Assembly: GCA_019694575.1 (NCBI GenBank)
Contig: JAIBBR010000021.1
Coordinates: 1-48,895, forward strand
Length of the DNA: 48,895 bases
Source of the DNA: Myxococcaceae bacterium
Lineage (GTDB): Bacteria > Myxococcota > Myxococcia > Myxococcales > Myxococcaceae
Direction: 5' to 3'
Below are positions 1-7,960 of the stretch, piece by piece. Each line of letters opens with the position of its first letter. Within the stretch, counting starts at the first letter, position 1. The notes beneath the pieces are model-generated. The model was not told the origin of the DNA and made no database searches. It saw only the letters and a program-made list of their open reading frames with translations. The translations under genes were made by a program, and so were the position numbers.

Positions 1-1181
1 TGTTGCGCGAAGTGACGGGCCAGGCCGAAGCGCGGCAACCGACTGGCATCGCCGAGCTTGACCGGGTGTTGGGTGGGGGCGTCGTCGACGGCTCCATGGT
101 TTTGCTCGGAGGTGACCCCGGCATCGGCAAGTCGACGCTGCTGTTGGGCGCGCTCGACTTGCTCTCTCGCCGGCAGCCCACGCTTTATGTGTCGGGTGAA
201 GAGTCGCTCAAACAAACCAAAATGCGCGCCGACCGCTTGGGCATCAAAGGTGAGCAGCTGCATTTGTATGCCGAGACCGATGCGGAAAAAGTGCTGGCGC
301 AGGTGGAAAAATTAAAGCCCGCGGCGCTGGTGGTTGACTCGATTCAGACGATGTTTTTGCCCGACTTGGGCAGTGCGCCGGGTTCTATTTCGCAGGTGCG
401 TGAAGTGGCAGGCCGTTTCATGGCGTGTGCCAAGCGCACCGGAGTGGCCACTTTTCTGGTTGGCCACGTGACGAAAGAAGGCAGCATCGCCGGGCCGCGG
501 GTGCTCGAGCACATGGTGGACACAGTGCTTTATTTCGAAGGCGAGCGAGGCCACCCTTTTCGCATTTTGCGTGCGCACAAAAACCGTTTTGGCTCGACGA
601 ATGAAATCGGTGTCTTCGAGATGAAGGGCGCAGGGCTGGCTGAAGTGCCTGACCCGTCGGCGCTGTTTCTGTCAGAGCGGCCGAAGGGGCAGGCGGGCTC
701 CATCGTGACGTCGACGCTGAACGGCACGCGGCCGCTGCTGGTTGAAGTGCAGGCGTTGGTCGCTCCTACCGGTTACGGCACGGCGCGTCGCACGGCCATT
801 GGCGTTGACGGCAACCGCGTGGCGTTGCTCGCCGCGGTGCTCGAGAAGAAGGTCGATATTCAGCTGGTGGGCTGCGACATTTTCGTCAACGTGGCGGGCG
901 GTATGACGCTGACTGAGCCGGCGAGCGACTTGGCGGTGTGCGCGGCGTTGGTCTCTAGTTTTCGAAACCGCCCCATTGATGCGCAGACGTTGATTTTGGG
1001 TGAAGTGGGTTTGGCGGGCGAAGTGCGCGCGGTGGCGCAAGTGGAGCCGCGGCTGACCGAAGCGGTGAAGATGGGCTTCAAGCGGGTGATTTTGCCTGCC
1101 TCGAGCGCCAAGCGCATGGAGCCGGTGAAGATTGAAGTGGTGGGCGTAGAGAGCGTGGCCCAGGCGTTGGAGTTGATTTGA
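1..1181 (+). CDS. radA: DNA repair protein RadA (Sms), 5' end outside the window
   Basis: RadA is a RecA-like ATPase that drives branch migration of recombination intermediates in the cytoplasm. The visible 392 residues carry a Walker A motif (GGDPGIGKST), a Walker B-type strand (LVVDSIQ), the RadA signature KNRFGST and the C-terminal Lon-protease-like domain (TEPASDLAVCAAL, ILGEVGLAGEVR). The N-terminal four-Cys zinc finger of the family is missing, because the window opens inside the gene; full-length members are about 450 residues, so roughly 60 residues lie upstream. The reading frame is open from base 3 without a credible start. The gene ends 18 bases before the convergent stop of the next gene. 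Identification is secure; only the 5' boundary is unknown. Confidence 0.96.
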   Translation, partial: LREVTGQAEARQPTGIAELDRVLGGGVVDGSMVLLGGDPGIGKSTLLLGALDLLSRRQPTLYVSGEESLKQTKMRADRLGIKGEQLHLYAETDAEKVLAQVEKLKPAALVVDSIQTMFLPDLGSAPGSISQVREVAGRFMACAKRTGVATFLVGHVTKEGSIAGPRVLEHMVDTVLYFEGERGHPFRILRAHKNRFGSTNEIGVFEMKGAGLAEVPDPSALFLSERPKGQAGSIVTSTLNGTRPLLVEVQALVAPTGYGTARRTAIGVDGNRVALLAAVLEKKVDIQLVGCDIFVNVAGGMTLTEPASDLAVCAALVSSFRNRPIDAQTLILGEVGLAGEVRAVAQVEPRLTEAVKMGFKRVILPASSAKRMEPVKIEVVGVESVAQALELI

Positions 1182-1199
1182 GCTGCTGGTGCGTAACCG

Positions 1200-1997
1200 T
1201 TACGGCACGAGCTCGAGGTTTACGTTCTGTACTTCTGCATGGTCCACCTGCTCGCATGCCTGATTGAAAGCGAAGCTGGTGAACGGCACGTGCACACGGC
1301 TTATTTTCGAAGGCGGCGCTTCTTCACAAGTTTGGCTCAGGCCGCGCGAAGCGCTGCAATCAATCACCAGGTCCCAGCAGACTTTGACGGTGTCGTGGCC
1401 CTGCGGGCGAGTGATGCTGCAGTCGTAGCCGTCGCCCAGCGTGGTGCCAGTGGGTGCGCAATTGACCTGGGCGTAGTTCTGAAAAATGAATGCGGGGACG
1501 AAGAACCCCGCCAGAAGCAAGGTGACTGCTACGAGTGAGAGGGCCAGCCGCTTCGGCCGCCCCCACGCGCTACGACGGTGCATGTACAGAGGGTACGCAA
1601 TCATCCACAAAAGCAGCGCGCCGACGACGTATTGCCCGGCCATTTGCTTGTTCTTGGTTGCATCGATTCCAATGAGAACGAGTGTCAATGCCATTGCGAC
1701 GTAACCAATGGCTGTCAGTGCCGTTGATGGTACTGGCAGAAACATCATCATCAACCCGGCAATGGCCGGTATCAGCACCAATACCCAACCCAGTGGGTCG
1801 TAGTCGGGAGTTTTTCCAGCGGCGGTCTCGGTGCTCCGCGCGAAGCAAGCCGGGCACAGCGTGGTGTCGAGAGAACGGCATTCTTCGCAGACAAAGAGCC
1901 CGCAGCGGGCGCAAGCGCTGACGGCCGCTTCGCGCGCATGTGTCGCGCACATGGCGTGGTTGGGTAATTCAGCCGGTAGTTCAGCGGAGGTGGACAT
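1200..1997 (-). CDS. B-box zinc finger membrane protein, unknown function
   Basis: About 265 residues. Residues ~15-55 form a B-box-like zinc finger with alternating Cys/His pairs (CATH...CARC...CEEC...CPAC), a fold often placed at the front of otherwise uncharacterised myxobacterial membrane proteins. Four or five hydrophobic segments follow (for example VLVLIPAIAGLMMMFLPV, LALSLVAVTLLLAGFFVPAF). The C-terminal ~90 residues are soluble, hold six Cys, and resemble a small secreted domain with disulphides. The ATG at 1997 (MSTSAEL) is preferred; the frame stays open to 2090 but the extra 31 residues look non-coding. The gene is divergent from the next lipoprotein gene. Zinc-finger class and membrane topology are visible; the role is unknown. 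Confidence 0.8.
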   Translation of the reverse strand: MSTSAELPAELPNHAMCATHAREAAVSACARCGLFVCEECRSLDTTLCPACFARSTETAAGKTPDYDPLGWVLVLIPAIAGLMMMFLPVPSTALTAIGYVAMALTLVLIGIDATKNKQMAGQYVVGALLLWMIAYPLYMHRRSAWGRPKRLALSLVAVTLLLAGFFVPAFIFQNYAQVNCAPTGTTLGDGYDCSITRPQGHDTVKVCWDLVIDCSASRGLSQTCEEAPPSKISRVHVPFTSFAFNQACEQVDHAEVQNVNLELVP

Positions 1998-2210
1998 GTC
2001 TGCCCATCGGACGTGCCCGGCAGCCATCTGTTGCAACGGCGTGGTGGCGGCGCGTGTCGAAGTGTCTAACGGGAAACTGAAGGCGCCCACTTGTCCACCG
2101 CAACATCGCGCAACAGTTGGCTCGGTTTGGTGACGCTCTCATGCGCTTGAGTCGCCGCCTGTTGAGTCGCCGCCTTGAAAGGCAGCGGAGCCATTGATAC
2201 ACGCACAGGC

Positions 2211-2804
2211 GTGATCCCTTTCATTCGATTCGCACTCATCTTCACGCTCGCCTTTTCGGCCTGCGCCTCCACGGGCCAATTGCGCAAATCATTCGCCCGC
2301 GCTCACGCGTGCAATGTAAACCAGGTCACCGCTACACCCAGTGGCCGAGGCTTCATTCTTGAAGGCTGTGGCGAGCGTGAATTTTGCCAATCGAGTCGAG
2401 GCCCCTGCCAGCTTGATGTTGAGCAGTTAATGCTTAGGGCCCGGGCCGCGTTTGCTCGAATGAAGCAATGCCCAGAAGTCGATGTGCAGGTCATGTCGAC
2501 GGCACAGGGCATGGCGGTCTCTGGCTGTGGTGGGTATGCGGTATGCCCCGGCTCGGCGAACAACTGTTTCGCTGCCACGCCGCCGTCGTGCCAAGACTTG
2601 GCGCGCATGCGCTTCGACAACTGTCAACAGTTGGCGTCGAACGTTGGCAATGATGGGCGCGATCCCCGCTATTACCCGAATTCCCCCGGGGCCGTGGCCA
2701 CTGATATCGCTCGCAATGTGTCTGGTTCTATCGCTGAAGATCGGCAACTCGGCCGGTGCCAAGCGGCGTATCAAATCGAGTTGGACCGCTGTGCGAAGCC
2801 CTGA
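2211..2804 (+). CDS. Cys-rich lipoprotein, unknown function
   Basis: About 197 residues. The start is taken as GTG 2211 because it gives a compact lipoprotein signal (MIPFIRFALIFTLAFSAC) with the lipobox FSAC; an in-frame TTG at 2175 would add 12 residues. The mature protein has regularly spaced Cys (HAC, EGC, EFC, GPC, KQC, SGC, AVC, NNC, PSC, DNC, GRC, DRC), in two similar halves of about 60 residues each, each ending in a C-x-x-x-x-F-C or G-C-G-G pattern, suggesting an internally duplicated disulphide-stabilised domain. It uses TTA and CTT codons more freely than its neighbours. No function can be assigned. It sits just upstream of a decayed locus. Confidence 0.72.
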   Translation: MIPFIRFALIFTLAFSACASTGQLRKSFARAHACNVNQVTATPSGRGFILEGCGEREFCQSSRGPCQLDVEQLMLRARAAFARMKQCPEVDVQVMSTAQGMAVSGCGGYAVCPGSANNCFAATPPSCQDLARMRFDNCQQLASNVGNDGRDPRYYPNSPGAVATDIARNVSGSIAEDRQLGRCQAAYQIELDRCAKP

Positions 2805-2839
2805 GCGAGTGACGTTAAAGGTCAGGCTTCTTCTTCCAC

Positions 2840-3279
2840 TCAGCGCGCAGTCGTGGAAGAGCCCGCCCGCTTTTCCCACTGTTCCACTTCACTCAACCGT
2901 GAGGCAAAGCGCGCCTGCGGCTCTTTCGCCAAAGCCACGCGTTCAATCTTCCAAACTTCATCAGGCATGTCCAAAGGCCGCGTGAGGGTCGTGTTGACGA
3001 TGGCCAACATCGGCGGGGTGTCTCAAACGCACGAAAGCCCATTACCGCTTCGTATAAAATCAACCCGACAGAAAAGAGGTCGCTCCGGCGGTCGATGCGC
3101 TCGGCCATCGCTTGCTCGGAAGACATGTACAGCGGCTTGCCTTAGACAATGCCCGGCAGCGTTACGGTGCGCTGCTTGCGTGCTTTGGCCATTCCGAAAT
3201 CGAGCACCTTCACCCGGCCATCGAAGCCCAGCGCGTGGAGCAACTCATACTTGCCCAACCGTGCCTTGGGCAGAAACGC
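2840..3279 (-). pseudogene. Ser/Thr protein kinase relic (internal deletion, stop, frameshift)
   Basis: Read on the minus strand, this starts with the kinase subdomain I entry LGKYELLHALG. It then jumps near 3226 straight to subdomain VII (GRVKVLDFGMAKA), so the ATP-lysine, helix C and HRD loop, about 100 residues, are deleted in frame. At 3142-3144 an in-frame TAA replaces what is usually a Lys codon in the activation segment; the kinase frame continues after it with GKPLYMSSEQA and DRRSDLFSVGLILYEAV. Near 3015 the frame shifts and the C-terminal lobe continues (ALAKEPQARFASRLSEVEQW) to a TGA at 2840. Three independent lesions and loss of the catalytic core make this a dead gene. Confidence 0.85.
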
Positions 3280-3282
3280 GGT

Positions 3283-3756
3283 GTGCTTAGCTTGGCAAGG
3301 CCGGGCGAAACGGTGCGCGCGCATTCAGGCATCATCAGCGCGTTGGGGCACAAGCCGTTTCGAGCAGGGCGTGGTGGCGGCGAAATTAATCGCTACCTGG
3401 AGTCAGACGCTGCGCACGCTCCCGGCTGTGCTTGGGCTCAATACGAGTGGCTTGTTGCGTGGCCAGAGCGTGACGATTCCCTCGGCGACGGTACAGCGCG
3501 TGGTGAAGCAGCTCGAGGCGCACGGCAAAATTCGCCGCAGTTACCTGGGCCTCACCATGCAGCCGCTGGGTTTGCCGGAGGAAGTGGGCAAGGCAACGGG
3601 TGAAGAGGTGGGGTTGATGGTGGTCGCGGTAGAGCCGGGCGGTCCATCAGAGCAAGCCGGCCTGCGCTTCGGAGACACGGTGCTCCACTTCCGGTGCGGT
3701 TTTTCCGCCAGGGCAAAGTCGACACGGTGCACGTCACACTCGGGGCGCGGCCGTAA
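3283..3756 (+). pseudogene. HtrA/DegP-like serine protease relic with PDZ remnant
   Basis: Pieces of an S1C trypsin-like protease with a PDZ domain lie in order but in changing frames. They are RPGETVRAHSGIISALG and GGGEINRYLESDAAHAPG (pre-catalytic barrel), then, after a jump near 3420 into the next frame, VLGLNTSGLLRGQSVTIPSA and the PDZ stretch GLMVVAVEPGGPSEQAGLRF, then after a further deletion near 3695 the tail PVRFFRQGKVDTVHVTLGAR ending at TAA 3754-3756. The segment that should hold the catalytic serine (GxSGG) has been deleted, as have the N-terminal half with the His and Asp and the middle of the PDZ domain. No single frame can make an active protease. Confidence 0.85.
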
Positions 3757-3866
3757 CTCCGCTGGTTGGCTTTGATGAGAGGTGCTGCTCGAAGTGCGGC
3801 GCTGGGTTGCCGTTTTGAGACTTTGCTCGAGCGACTTTGGGCCGCCTCACGGTCAAGTGGCGCAAG

Positions 3867-3907
3867 TGTGAGCCAAACGGTGAAAACTTTTCACGCATTG
3901 GCTCACA
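3867..3907. repeat. 41-base interrupted palindrome downstream of dnaK
   Basis: Outer arms TGTGAGCCAA (3867-3876) and TTGGCTCACA (3898-3907) are perfect 10-base reverse complements. Inside them a second pair, GTGAAAA and TTTTCAC, flanks a single central C; only the two 3-base gaps between the arm pairs do not pair. The hairpin has no U-tract on either strand, so it is not a canonical intrinsic terminator. It lies in the ~370-base stretch between the protease relic and dnaK (3757-4123), where otherwise only the small Cys-rich reading frame was seen. It could be an RNA-end-protecting hairpin for the grpE-dnaK transcript or a protein-binding dyad. Confidence 0.6.
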
Positions 3908-3991
3908 GTTCTCGAATTGGCAGCTAAACGAAGCCTCTCACGCCCCTTTCAGACATGAGAGCACGTCGGCACCCAGACGCTGACGAGACAT

Positions 3992-4102
3992 TCAACCCGC
4001 CTTGGGTCCCATTTGAGCCAACTCCTCGCTGCACCTGGCGCAAGCCGCGCAAAAAGCGCACTTCTCTTCTTCGAAGCTGGCGAAGGTGAGCGTCATCGCC
4101 AA
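3992..4102 (-). CDS. possible Cys-rich micro-protein (36 aa) behind dnaK
   Basis: A short frame 21 bases after the dnaK stop encodes a 36-residue peptide with a compact C-x2-C-x2-C-x2-C cluster (CAFCAACARC) after an acidic helix (FEEEK). A TTG start at 4102 sits nine bases behind an AGGGAG ribosome-site-like sequence; an ATG at 4096 would give 34 residues. It is in the same frame as dnaK, so read-through of the dnaK TAA would append it to the chaperone. Four regularly spaced Cys suggest metal binding or redox response, but the frame is short and could be chance in GC-rich DNA. I treat it as a candidate only. Confidence 0.3.
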   Translation of the reverse strand: MAMTLTFASFEEEKCAFCAACARCSEELAQMGPKAG

Positions 4103-4123
4103 GCAGAAGCGCTCCCTCGCGTC

Positions 4124-5950
4124 TTAGGCCTTGGGCTGCTCAGCCGCATAAATCGCGTCGGCGATGCGGTAGGCCGAGCCTTCGAGCCGCGTCACGGCCT
4201 CTTTGATTTTCGCCGGCTCATTGGTGGCCAACACCTGCTTCAAGTTTTCGAGGTCAGCCCGAATTTCGGTTTTGTCTTCTTCTTTGAGCATGTTGCCGTA
4301 CTCTTCGAGCGACTTTTCGGTGGTGTACATCAAACCGTCGGCGGCGTTGCGCGCGTCAGCCAGCTCTTTCTTACGCTTGTCGTCAGTCAGGTTGGCCTGC
4401 GCGTCGCCAATCATGCGCTGAATTTCAGCTTCGGTGAGGCCCGAATTCGACACCACGCGTACCTGCTGCACTTTGCCGGTGCCCAAGTCTTTCGCGCTCA
4501 CGTGCGCAATGCCGTTGGCGTCGATGTCGAATGACACTTCAATTTGCGGCACGCCGCGCGGTGCGGGAGGAATGCCCACCAATTCGAAGCGCGCCAACGT
4601 CTTGTTGTCGCTCGCCATTTCGCGCTCGCCTTGCAGCACGTGCACCGACACCAACGGCTGGTTGTCGACGGCGGTGCTGAAAACCTGGCTCTTCTTGCAG
4701 GGAATGGTGGTGTTCTTCTCAATGATTTTGGTGAATACCCCACCGGCTGTTTCGACACCCAGAGAAAGAGGTGTGACGTCTAACAGCAGCACGTCTTTGA
4801 CTTCACCCTTGAGCACGCCGCCTTGAATGCCGGCGCCGATAGCCACCACCTCGTCAGGGTTGATGCCCTTGTGCGGCTCGCGGCCGAAGAACTCTTTCAC
4901 CTTGGCCTGCACCGCGGGCATGCGGGTCATGCCGCCCACCAGCAACACTTGATTCACCTGTTGGGTGCTCATGCCCGCGTCTTTGAGCGCGATGCGGCAC
5001 GGCTCGATGGTGCGCTCGATGAGGTCTTTCACCAAACCTTCGAGCGTGGCGCGGTCTAACGTCTCGGTGAGATGTTTGGGCCCGGTGGCGTCGGCGGTGA
5101 TGAAGGGCAGGTTGATTTCAGTCTCAGTCGCGCTCGACAGCTCATGCTTGGCGCGCTCGGCCGCTTCTTTCAGACGCTGCAACGCCATGCGGTCTTTGCG
5201 CAGGTCGATGTGGGTCTGCTCTTCGAAGCGCTTGGCCAGGTGGTCCATGATGCGCTGGTCAAAATCTTCACCGCCCAAGAAGGTGTCGCCGTTGGTGCTC
5301 TTCACTTCAAAGACACCGGCGTTGAGCTCCAGAATCGAAATATCGAACGTGCCACCGCCCAAGTCGTAGACGGCGACTTTTTCGGCTTTCTGCTCGTTTT
5401 CGCGGTCTAACCCGTACGCGAGCGCCGCCGCCGTGGGCTCGTTGATGATACGCAGCACGTTCAGCCCGGCGATGCGGCCGGCGTCTTTGGTGGCTTGTCG
5501 CTGACCGTCGTTGAAGTACGCGGGCACCGTCACCACGGCTTCAGTCACCGGCTCGCCCAAATAGTCTTCGGCGGTCTGCTTCATTTTCGCCAACACGAAA
5601 GAGCTGATTTCGGGCGGGCTGTGCTGTTTGCCGCGAATGTCGACCCAGGCGTCTCCGTTCGACGACGCCACCACTTTGTACGAGGCAATCGACATTGCCT
5701 TTTTGGCTTCACCCGAGTCGAAACGGCGGCCCATCAAACGCTTCACCGCGAACACCGTGGCATCGGGGTTGGTGACCGCCTGTCGCTTGGCGATTTGGCC
5801 GACCAGCCGCTCGCCCGATTCAGTGAAGCCGACCATCGAAGGCGTGGTGCGCGCACCTTCGCTGTTGGGTATGACGACGGGTTCGCCGCCTTCCATCACG
5901 GCGACGCAGGAGTTGGTGGTGCCAAGGTCAATGCCAATGACTTTTCCCAT
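4124..5950 (-). CDS. dnaK: molecular chaperone DnaK (Hsp70)
   Basis: ATP-driven Hsp70 chaperone of the cytosol that works with DnaJ and the exchange factor GrpE. The N-terminal nucleotide-binding domain shows the phosphate-1 motif [14 protein letters not shown], phosphate-2 [15 protein letters not shown] and the adenosine motif [13 protein letters not shown]; the linker [15 protein letters not shown] leads to the substrate-binding beta domain (about residues 385-500) and helical lid. At 608 residues it is shorter than the usual ~635 because the acidic, disordered tail ending in EEV is absent: the protein stops at IYAAEQPKA. The gene lies 39 bases downstream of grpE, consistent with one transcript; no dnaJ is in the window. 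Confidence 0.97.
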   Translation of the reverse strand: MGKVIGIDLGTTNSCVAVMEGGEPVVIPNSEGARTTPSMVGFTESGERLVGQIAKRQAVTNPDATVFAVKRLMGRRFDSGEAKKAMSIASYKVVASSNGDAWVDIRGKQHSPPEISSFVLAKMKQTAEDYLGEPVTEAVVTVPAYFNDGQRQATKDAGRIAGLNVLRIINEPTAAALAYGLDRENEQKAEKVAVYDLGGGTFDISILELNAGVFEVKSTNGDTFLGGEDFDQRIMDHLAKRFEEQTHIDLRKDRMALQRLKEAAERAKHELSSATETEINLPFITADATGPKHLTETLDRATLEGLVKDLIERTIEPCRIALKDAGMSTQQVNQVLLVGGMTRMPAVQAKVKEFFGREPHKGINPDEVVAIGAGIQGGVLKGEVKDVLLLDVTPLSLGVETAGGVFTKIIEKNTTIPCKKSQVFSTAVDNQPLVSVHVLQGEREMASDNKTLARFELVGIPPAPRGVPQIEVSFDIDANGIAHVSAKDLGTGKVQQVRVVSNSGLTEAEIQRMIGDAQANLTDDKRKKELADARNAADGLMYTTEKSLEEYGNMLKEEDKTEIRADLENLKQVLATNEPAKIKEAVTRLEGSAYRIADAIYAAEQPKA

Positions 5951-5989
5951 GGGTTCTTGTGTTCCTCGCGCTCAGCTGTATGGCAGCGG

Positions 5990-6700
5990 CTACGTTTTTT
6001 CCGTGGGTGGTGCTTCGGGAGTGGCAGGGGCAGGCGTGCTCTTCGCCTTCGAAACCATCACCAACGCCGGGCGAACCAACCGCTCGTTCAACGTGAAGCC
6101 GCGCAACACTTCTTGTGCCACGTGGTTAGGCGGCAGCTCATCGGTTTCGAGTTGCTGCATTGCTTCATGAAAATGGGGGTCGAAAGGTTTGCCCTTGCTG
6201 GTGAAAGGCTTCACGCCGTGCTTCGCCAGCGTGTCTTCGAAGAGCTTGCGGGTCATCTGCAAGCCCTGCTTCAAGCTCTCTACGTCAGTGGTGGTGGCGG
6301 CGTGCTCCATCGCGCGGTCGAAATTGTCGACCACCGGCAAAAAGTCTTTGAGCAGCTTCTCGACGCCGAACTTCTGCACGTCTTCTTTTTCTTTGGCCGC
6401 GCGCTTCTTGAAGTTCTCTAAGTCGGCGGTGGCCCGCAGCACGCGGTCGTGCTCGTCTTTGATTTTGTCCATCAGCTCGCGGCCCTTGGCGAGTGACACC
6501 TCGAGTTGGGCTTTGAGCGCTTCGACTTCGGCGTTGTTGAGCGGCGCTGCTTCTGGCGCGGCCTGGGCGTCTTCAGTGCTGACTTCGACTGGCACTTCGG
6601 CCGAGGCTGACTCATCGCCGGTTCGTTTGCGCACGCTCTCGAGCGCGGCCTCGATGACCGACTGGCTGATGTCCGCTTTGAAGCTCCCTTTGTCTGACAC
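5990..6700 (-). CDS. grpE: nucleotide exchange factor GrpE
   Basis: GrpE releases ADP from DnaK and acts as a thermosensor through its long paired helices. The 236-residue protein starts at GTG 6700 ([12 protein letters not shown]), has a low-complexity acidic/Ala-rich N-terminus (~residues 20-55), a coiled-coil ([36 protein letters not shown]) and the C-terminal beta-wing with the signature region [14 protein letters not shown] and [22 protein letters not shown] Pro/Ala-rich tail of about 20 residues follows the wing, longer than in E. coli GrpE (197 aa). It precedes dnaK on the same strand. TTGACA occurs just upstream, at the stop of the preceding gene, but no convincing -10 partner is in place. 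Confidence 0.95.
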   Translation of the reverse strand: MSDKGSFKADISQSVIEAALESVRKRTGDESASAEVPVEVSTEDAQAAPEAAPLNNAEVEALKAQLEVSLAKGRELMDKIKDEHDRVLRATADLENFKKRAAKEKEDVQKFGVEKLLKDFLPVVDNFDRAMEHAATTTDVESLKQGLQMTRKLFEDTLAKHGVKPFTSKGKPFDPHFHEAMQQLETDELPPNHVAQEVLRGFTLNERLVRPALVMVSKAKSTPAPATPEAPPTEKT

Positions 6701-6753
6701 GGTGACTTATGACTATGGCATGGGCGGAAAACAAAGCCCAAGCGCTTCTTGTG

Positions 6754-7131
6754 TCAACCGCGCGTGCTGCTTGGCTTTTTCTTGCCAATCGTTTTTTTCG
6801 CTGGGCGCTTTTTTGACGCCGAGCGGGGCGCCGACGGTTTGGGAGCGCTGGCGGCCTTGGCAGACGCGGCGTTACCGTTGCCTTTGTGTCGAATGGAGGC
6901 CTCGGCTTTTTTGACGCCCTCTTCGACCATGGTGCCGAACTCTTCAGCGGTTTGCTTTGCCCACTGCCCAAAGTCTTTGAGGCCTGCTTTCACTTTGCGT
7001 TGGCGCTCTGGGTCTTTCACCTCGGTGAGCAGTTTTTCAGCCTCGGCGCGAATTTCTACACCGGCGCGCTTCAGCTCGTCGCCCGCTTTGTTGACGAAGT
7101 CTTTGAGCTTCTCTTCCCATGGGTTGTTCAT
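6754..7131 (-). CDS. small charged helical protein upstream of grpE, unknown function
   Basis: 125 residues starting MNNPWEEKLKDF. Residues 1-80 are predicted from sequence pattern to be amphipathic helix rich in Glu/Lys, broadly phasin-like in composition. Residues ~85-125 are a basic Ala/Ser/Pro/Lys tail (KPSAPRSASKKRPAKKTIGK) of the sort seen in proteins that touch nucleic acids or acidic partners. No Cys, no signal peptide and no membrane segment. It ends 53 bases before grpE on the same strand, so it may share the heat-shock transcript. I do not recognise the family; stress-related function is an inference from position only. Confidence 0.72.
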   Translation of the reverse strand: MNNPWEEKLKDFVNKAGDELKRAGVEIRAEAEKLLTEVKDPERQRKVKAGLKDFGQWAKQTAEEFGTMVEEGVKKAEASIRHKGNGNAASAKAASAPKPSAPRSASKKRPAKKTIGKKKPSSTRG

Positions 7132-7222
7132 GACCTGCCCTTACGTGAAAGCGTTGGTTTGATTGCCTGACTGCTCGATTGGGCTCCATAATTAACGCAC
7201 CTTCGGCAAAAGAAAACGCCCC

Positions 7223-7960
7223 GTGGCACAACTCGTACGACATTTCATTGAAGCGCCAAGGCCGTGTGCGTACTTACGAGAAGAGCACGCTTCGCTCGAG
7301 TACCGGTTGATGGTGAATGTCACCGGTGAAGAGCTCGAGGCGCTGCTCTTGCGCGGCTGGCGTCGGTTTGGGCCCGCCTACTTTCGCCCGGCGTGCAGCG
7401 CGTGCCAAGAATGCGTGTCGCTTCGGGTCAAGGTCGACGCCTTCGTGCCCTCTGCCAGCCAGAAAAAGGCGATGCGGCGGGCGCGGCGTTTTCGCATTGA
7501 AGTGGGCCGCCCCCGGGTCGACAGCGCGCGGCTGTCGCTGCATGCCGCGTGGCACGCCACCCGTGAAGAGGCCCGCGGCTGGGACCCTACCGCCTTGAGC
7601 CATGAAGAGTATGCGACGCAGTTTGCTTTTCCCTCGGCGACGGGGCGTGAAGCGGCTTGGTACGACGGCGAGCGGCTGTTGGCGCTGGGGCTTTACGATG
7701 AAACGCCGGGCGGCGTGTCGGCGGCCTATTTTTTCTACCACCCCGACATCGCGGGCTTCTCGCCTGGAGTGGCCAACGTGTTGTGGTGTCTCGAGCAGGC
7801 GAAAACGCTCGGCGTGCCCCACGTTTATTTGGGCTACCGGGTCGAAGCCTGTGACTCGCTGAAATACAAAGCGCGCTTTCAACCGCATGAGCTGCTCAAG
7901 GGCCGGCCCTCGATGCAAGAAACCCCACTTTGGGTAGAAGGGCCTTCGCTTTCTCGATGA
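7223..7960 (+). CDS. bpt: aspartate/glutamate leucyltransferase (bacterial N-degron pathway)
   Basis: This enzyme transfers leucine from leucyl-tRNA to proteins with N-terminal Asp or Glu, making them substrates for ClpS/ClpAP. The 245-residue protein shows the ATE N-domain pattern (PRPCAYLREEHASLEYRLM, then LLLRGWRRFGPAYFRPACSA with the C-x2-C-x2-C-type cluster CSACQECVSLRV) and the C-terminal GNAT-like domain (GLYDETPGGVSAAYFFYHPD, LGVPHVYLGYRVEACDSLKY) ending in the family pattern YKARFQPHELL. Length matches Bpt rather than Aat, which is unrelated. It is divergent from the 125-residue gene and its TGA overlaps the ATG of the next gene (ATGA), so the two are translationally coupled. Confidence 0.93.
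   Translation: MAQLVRHFIEAPRPCAYLREEHASLEYRLMVNVTGEELEALLLRGWRRFGPAYFRPACSACQECVSLRVKVDAFVPSASQKKAMRRARRFRIEVGRPRVDSARLSLHAAWHATREEARGWDPTALSHEEYATQFAFPSATGREAAWYDGERLLALGLYDETPGGVSAAYFFYHPDIAGFSPGVANVLWCLEQAKTLGVPHVYLGYRVEACDSLKYKARFQPHELLKGRPSMQETPLWVEGPSLSR

Noticed and set aside
5495-6421. Long open frame of about 308 codons on the plus strand over dnaK-grpE
   Set aside because: It is antisense to secure dnaK and grpE, has no recognisable domains and the Arg/His-rich composition expected of the opposite strand of GC-rich genes.
6733-6760. TTGACA-like -35 element before grpE
   Set aside because: It overlaps the stop codon of the previous gene and has no acceptable -10 at 16-18 bases, nor a sigma-32-type pair.
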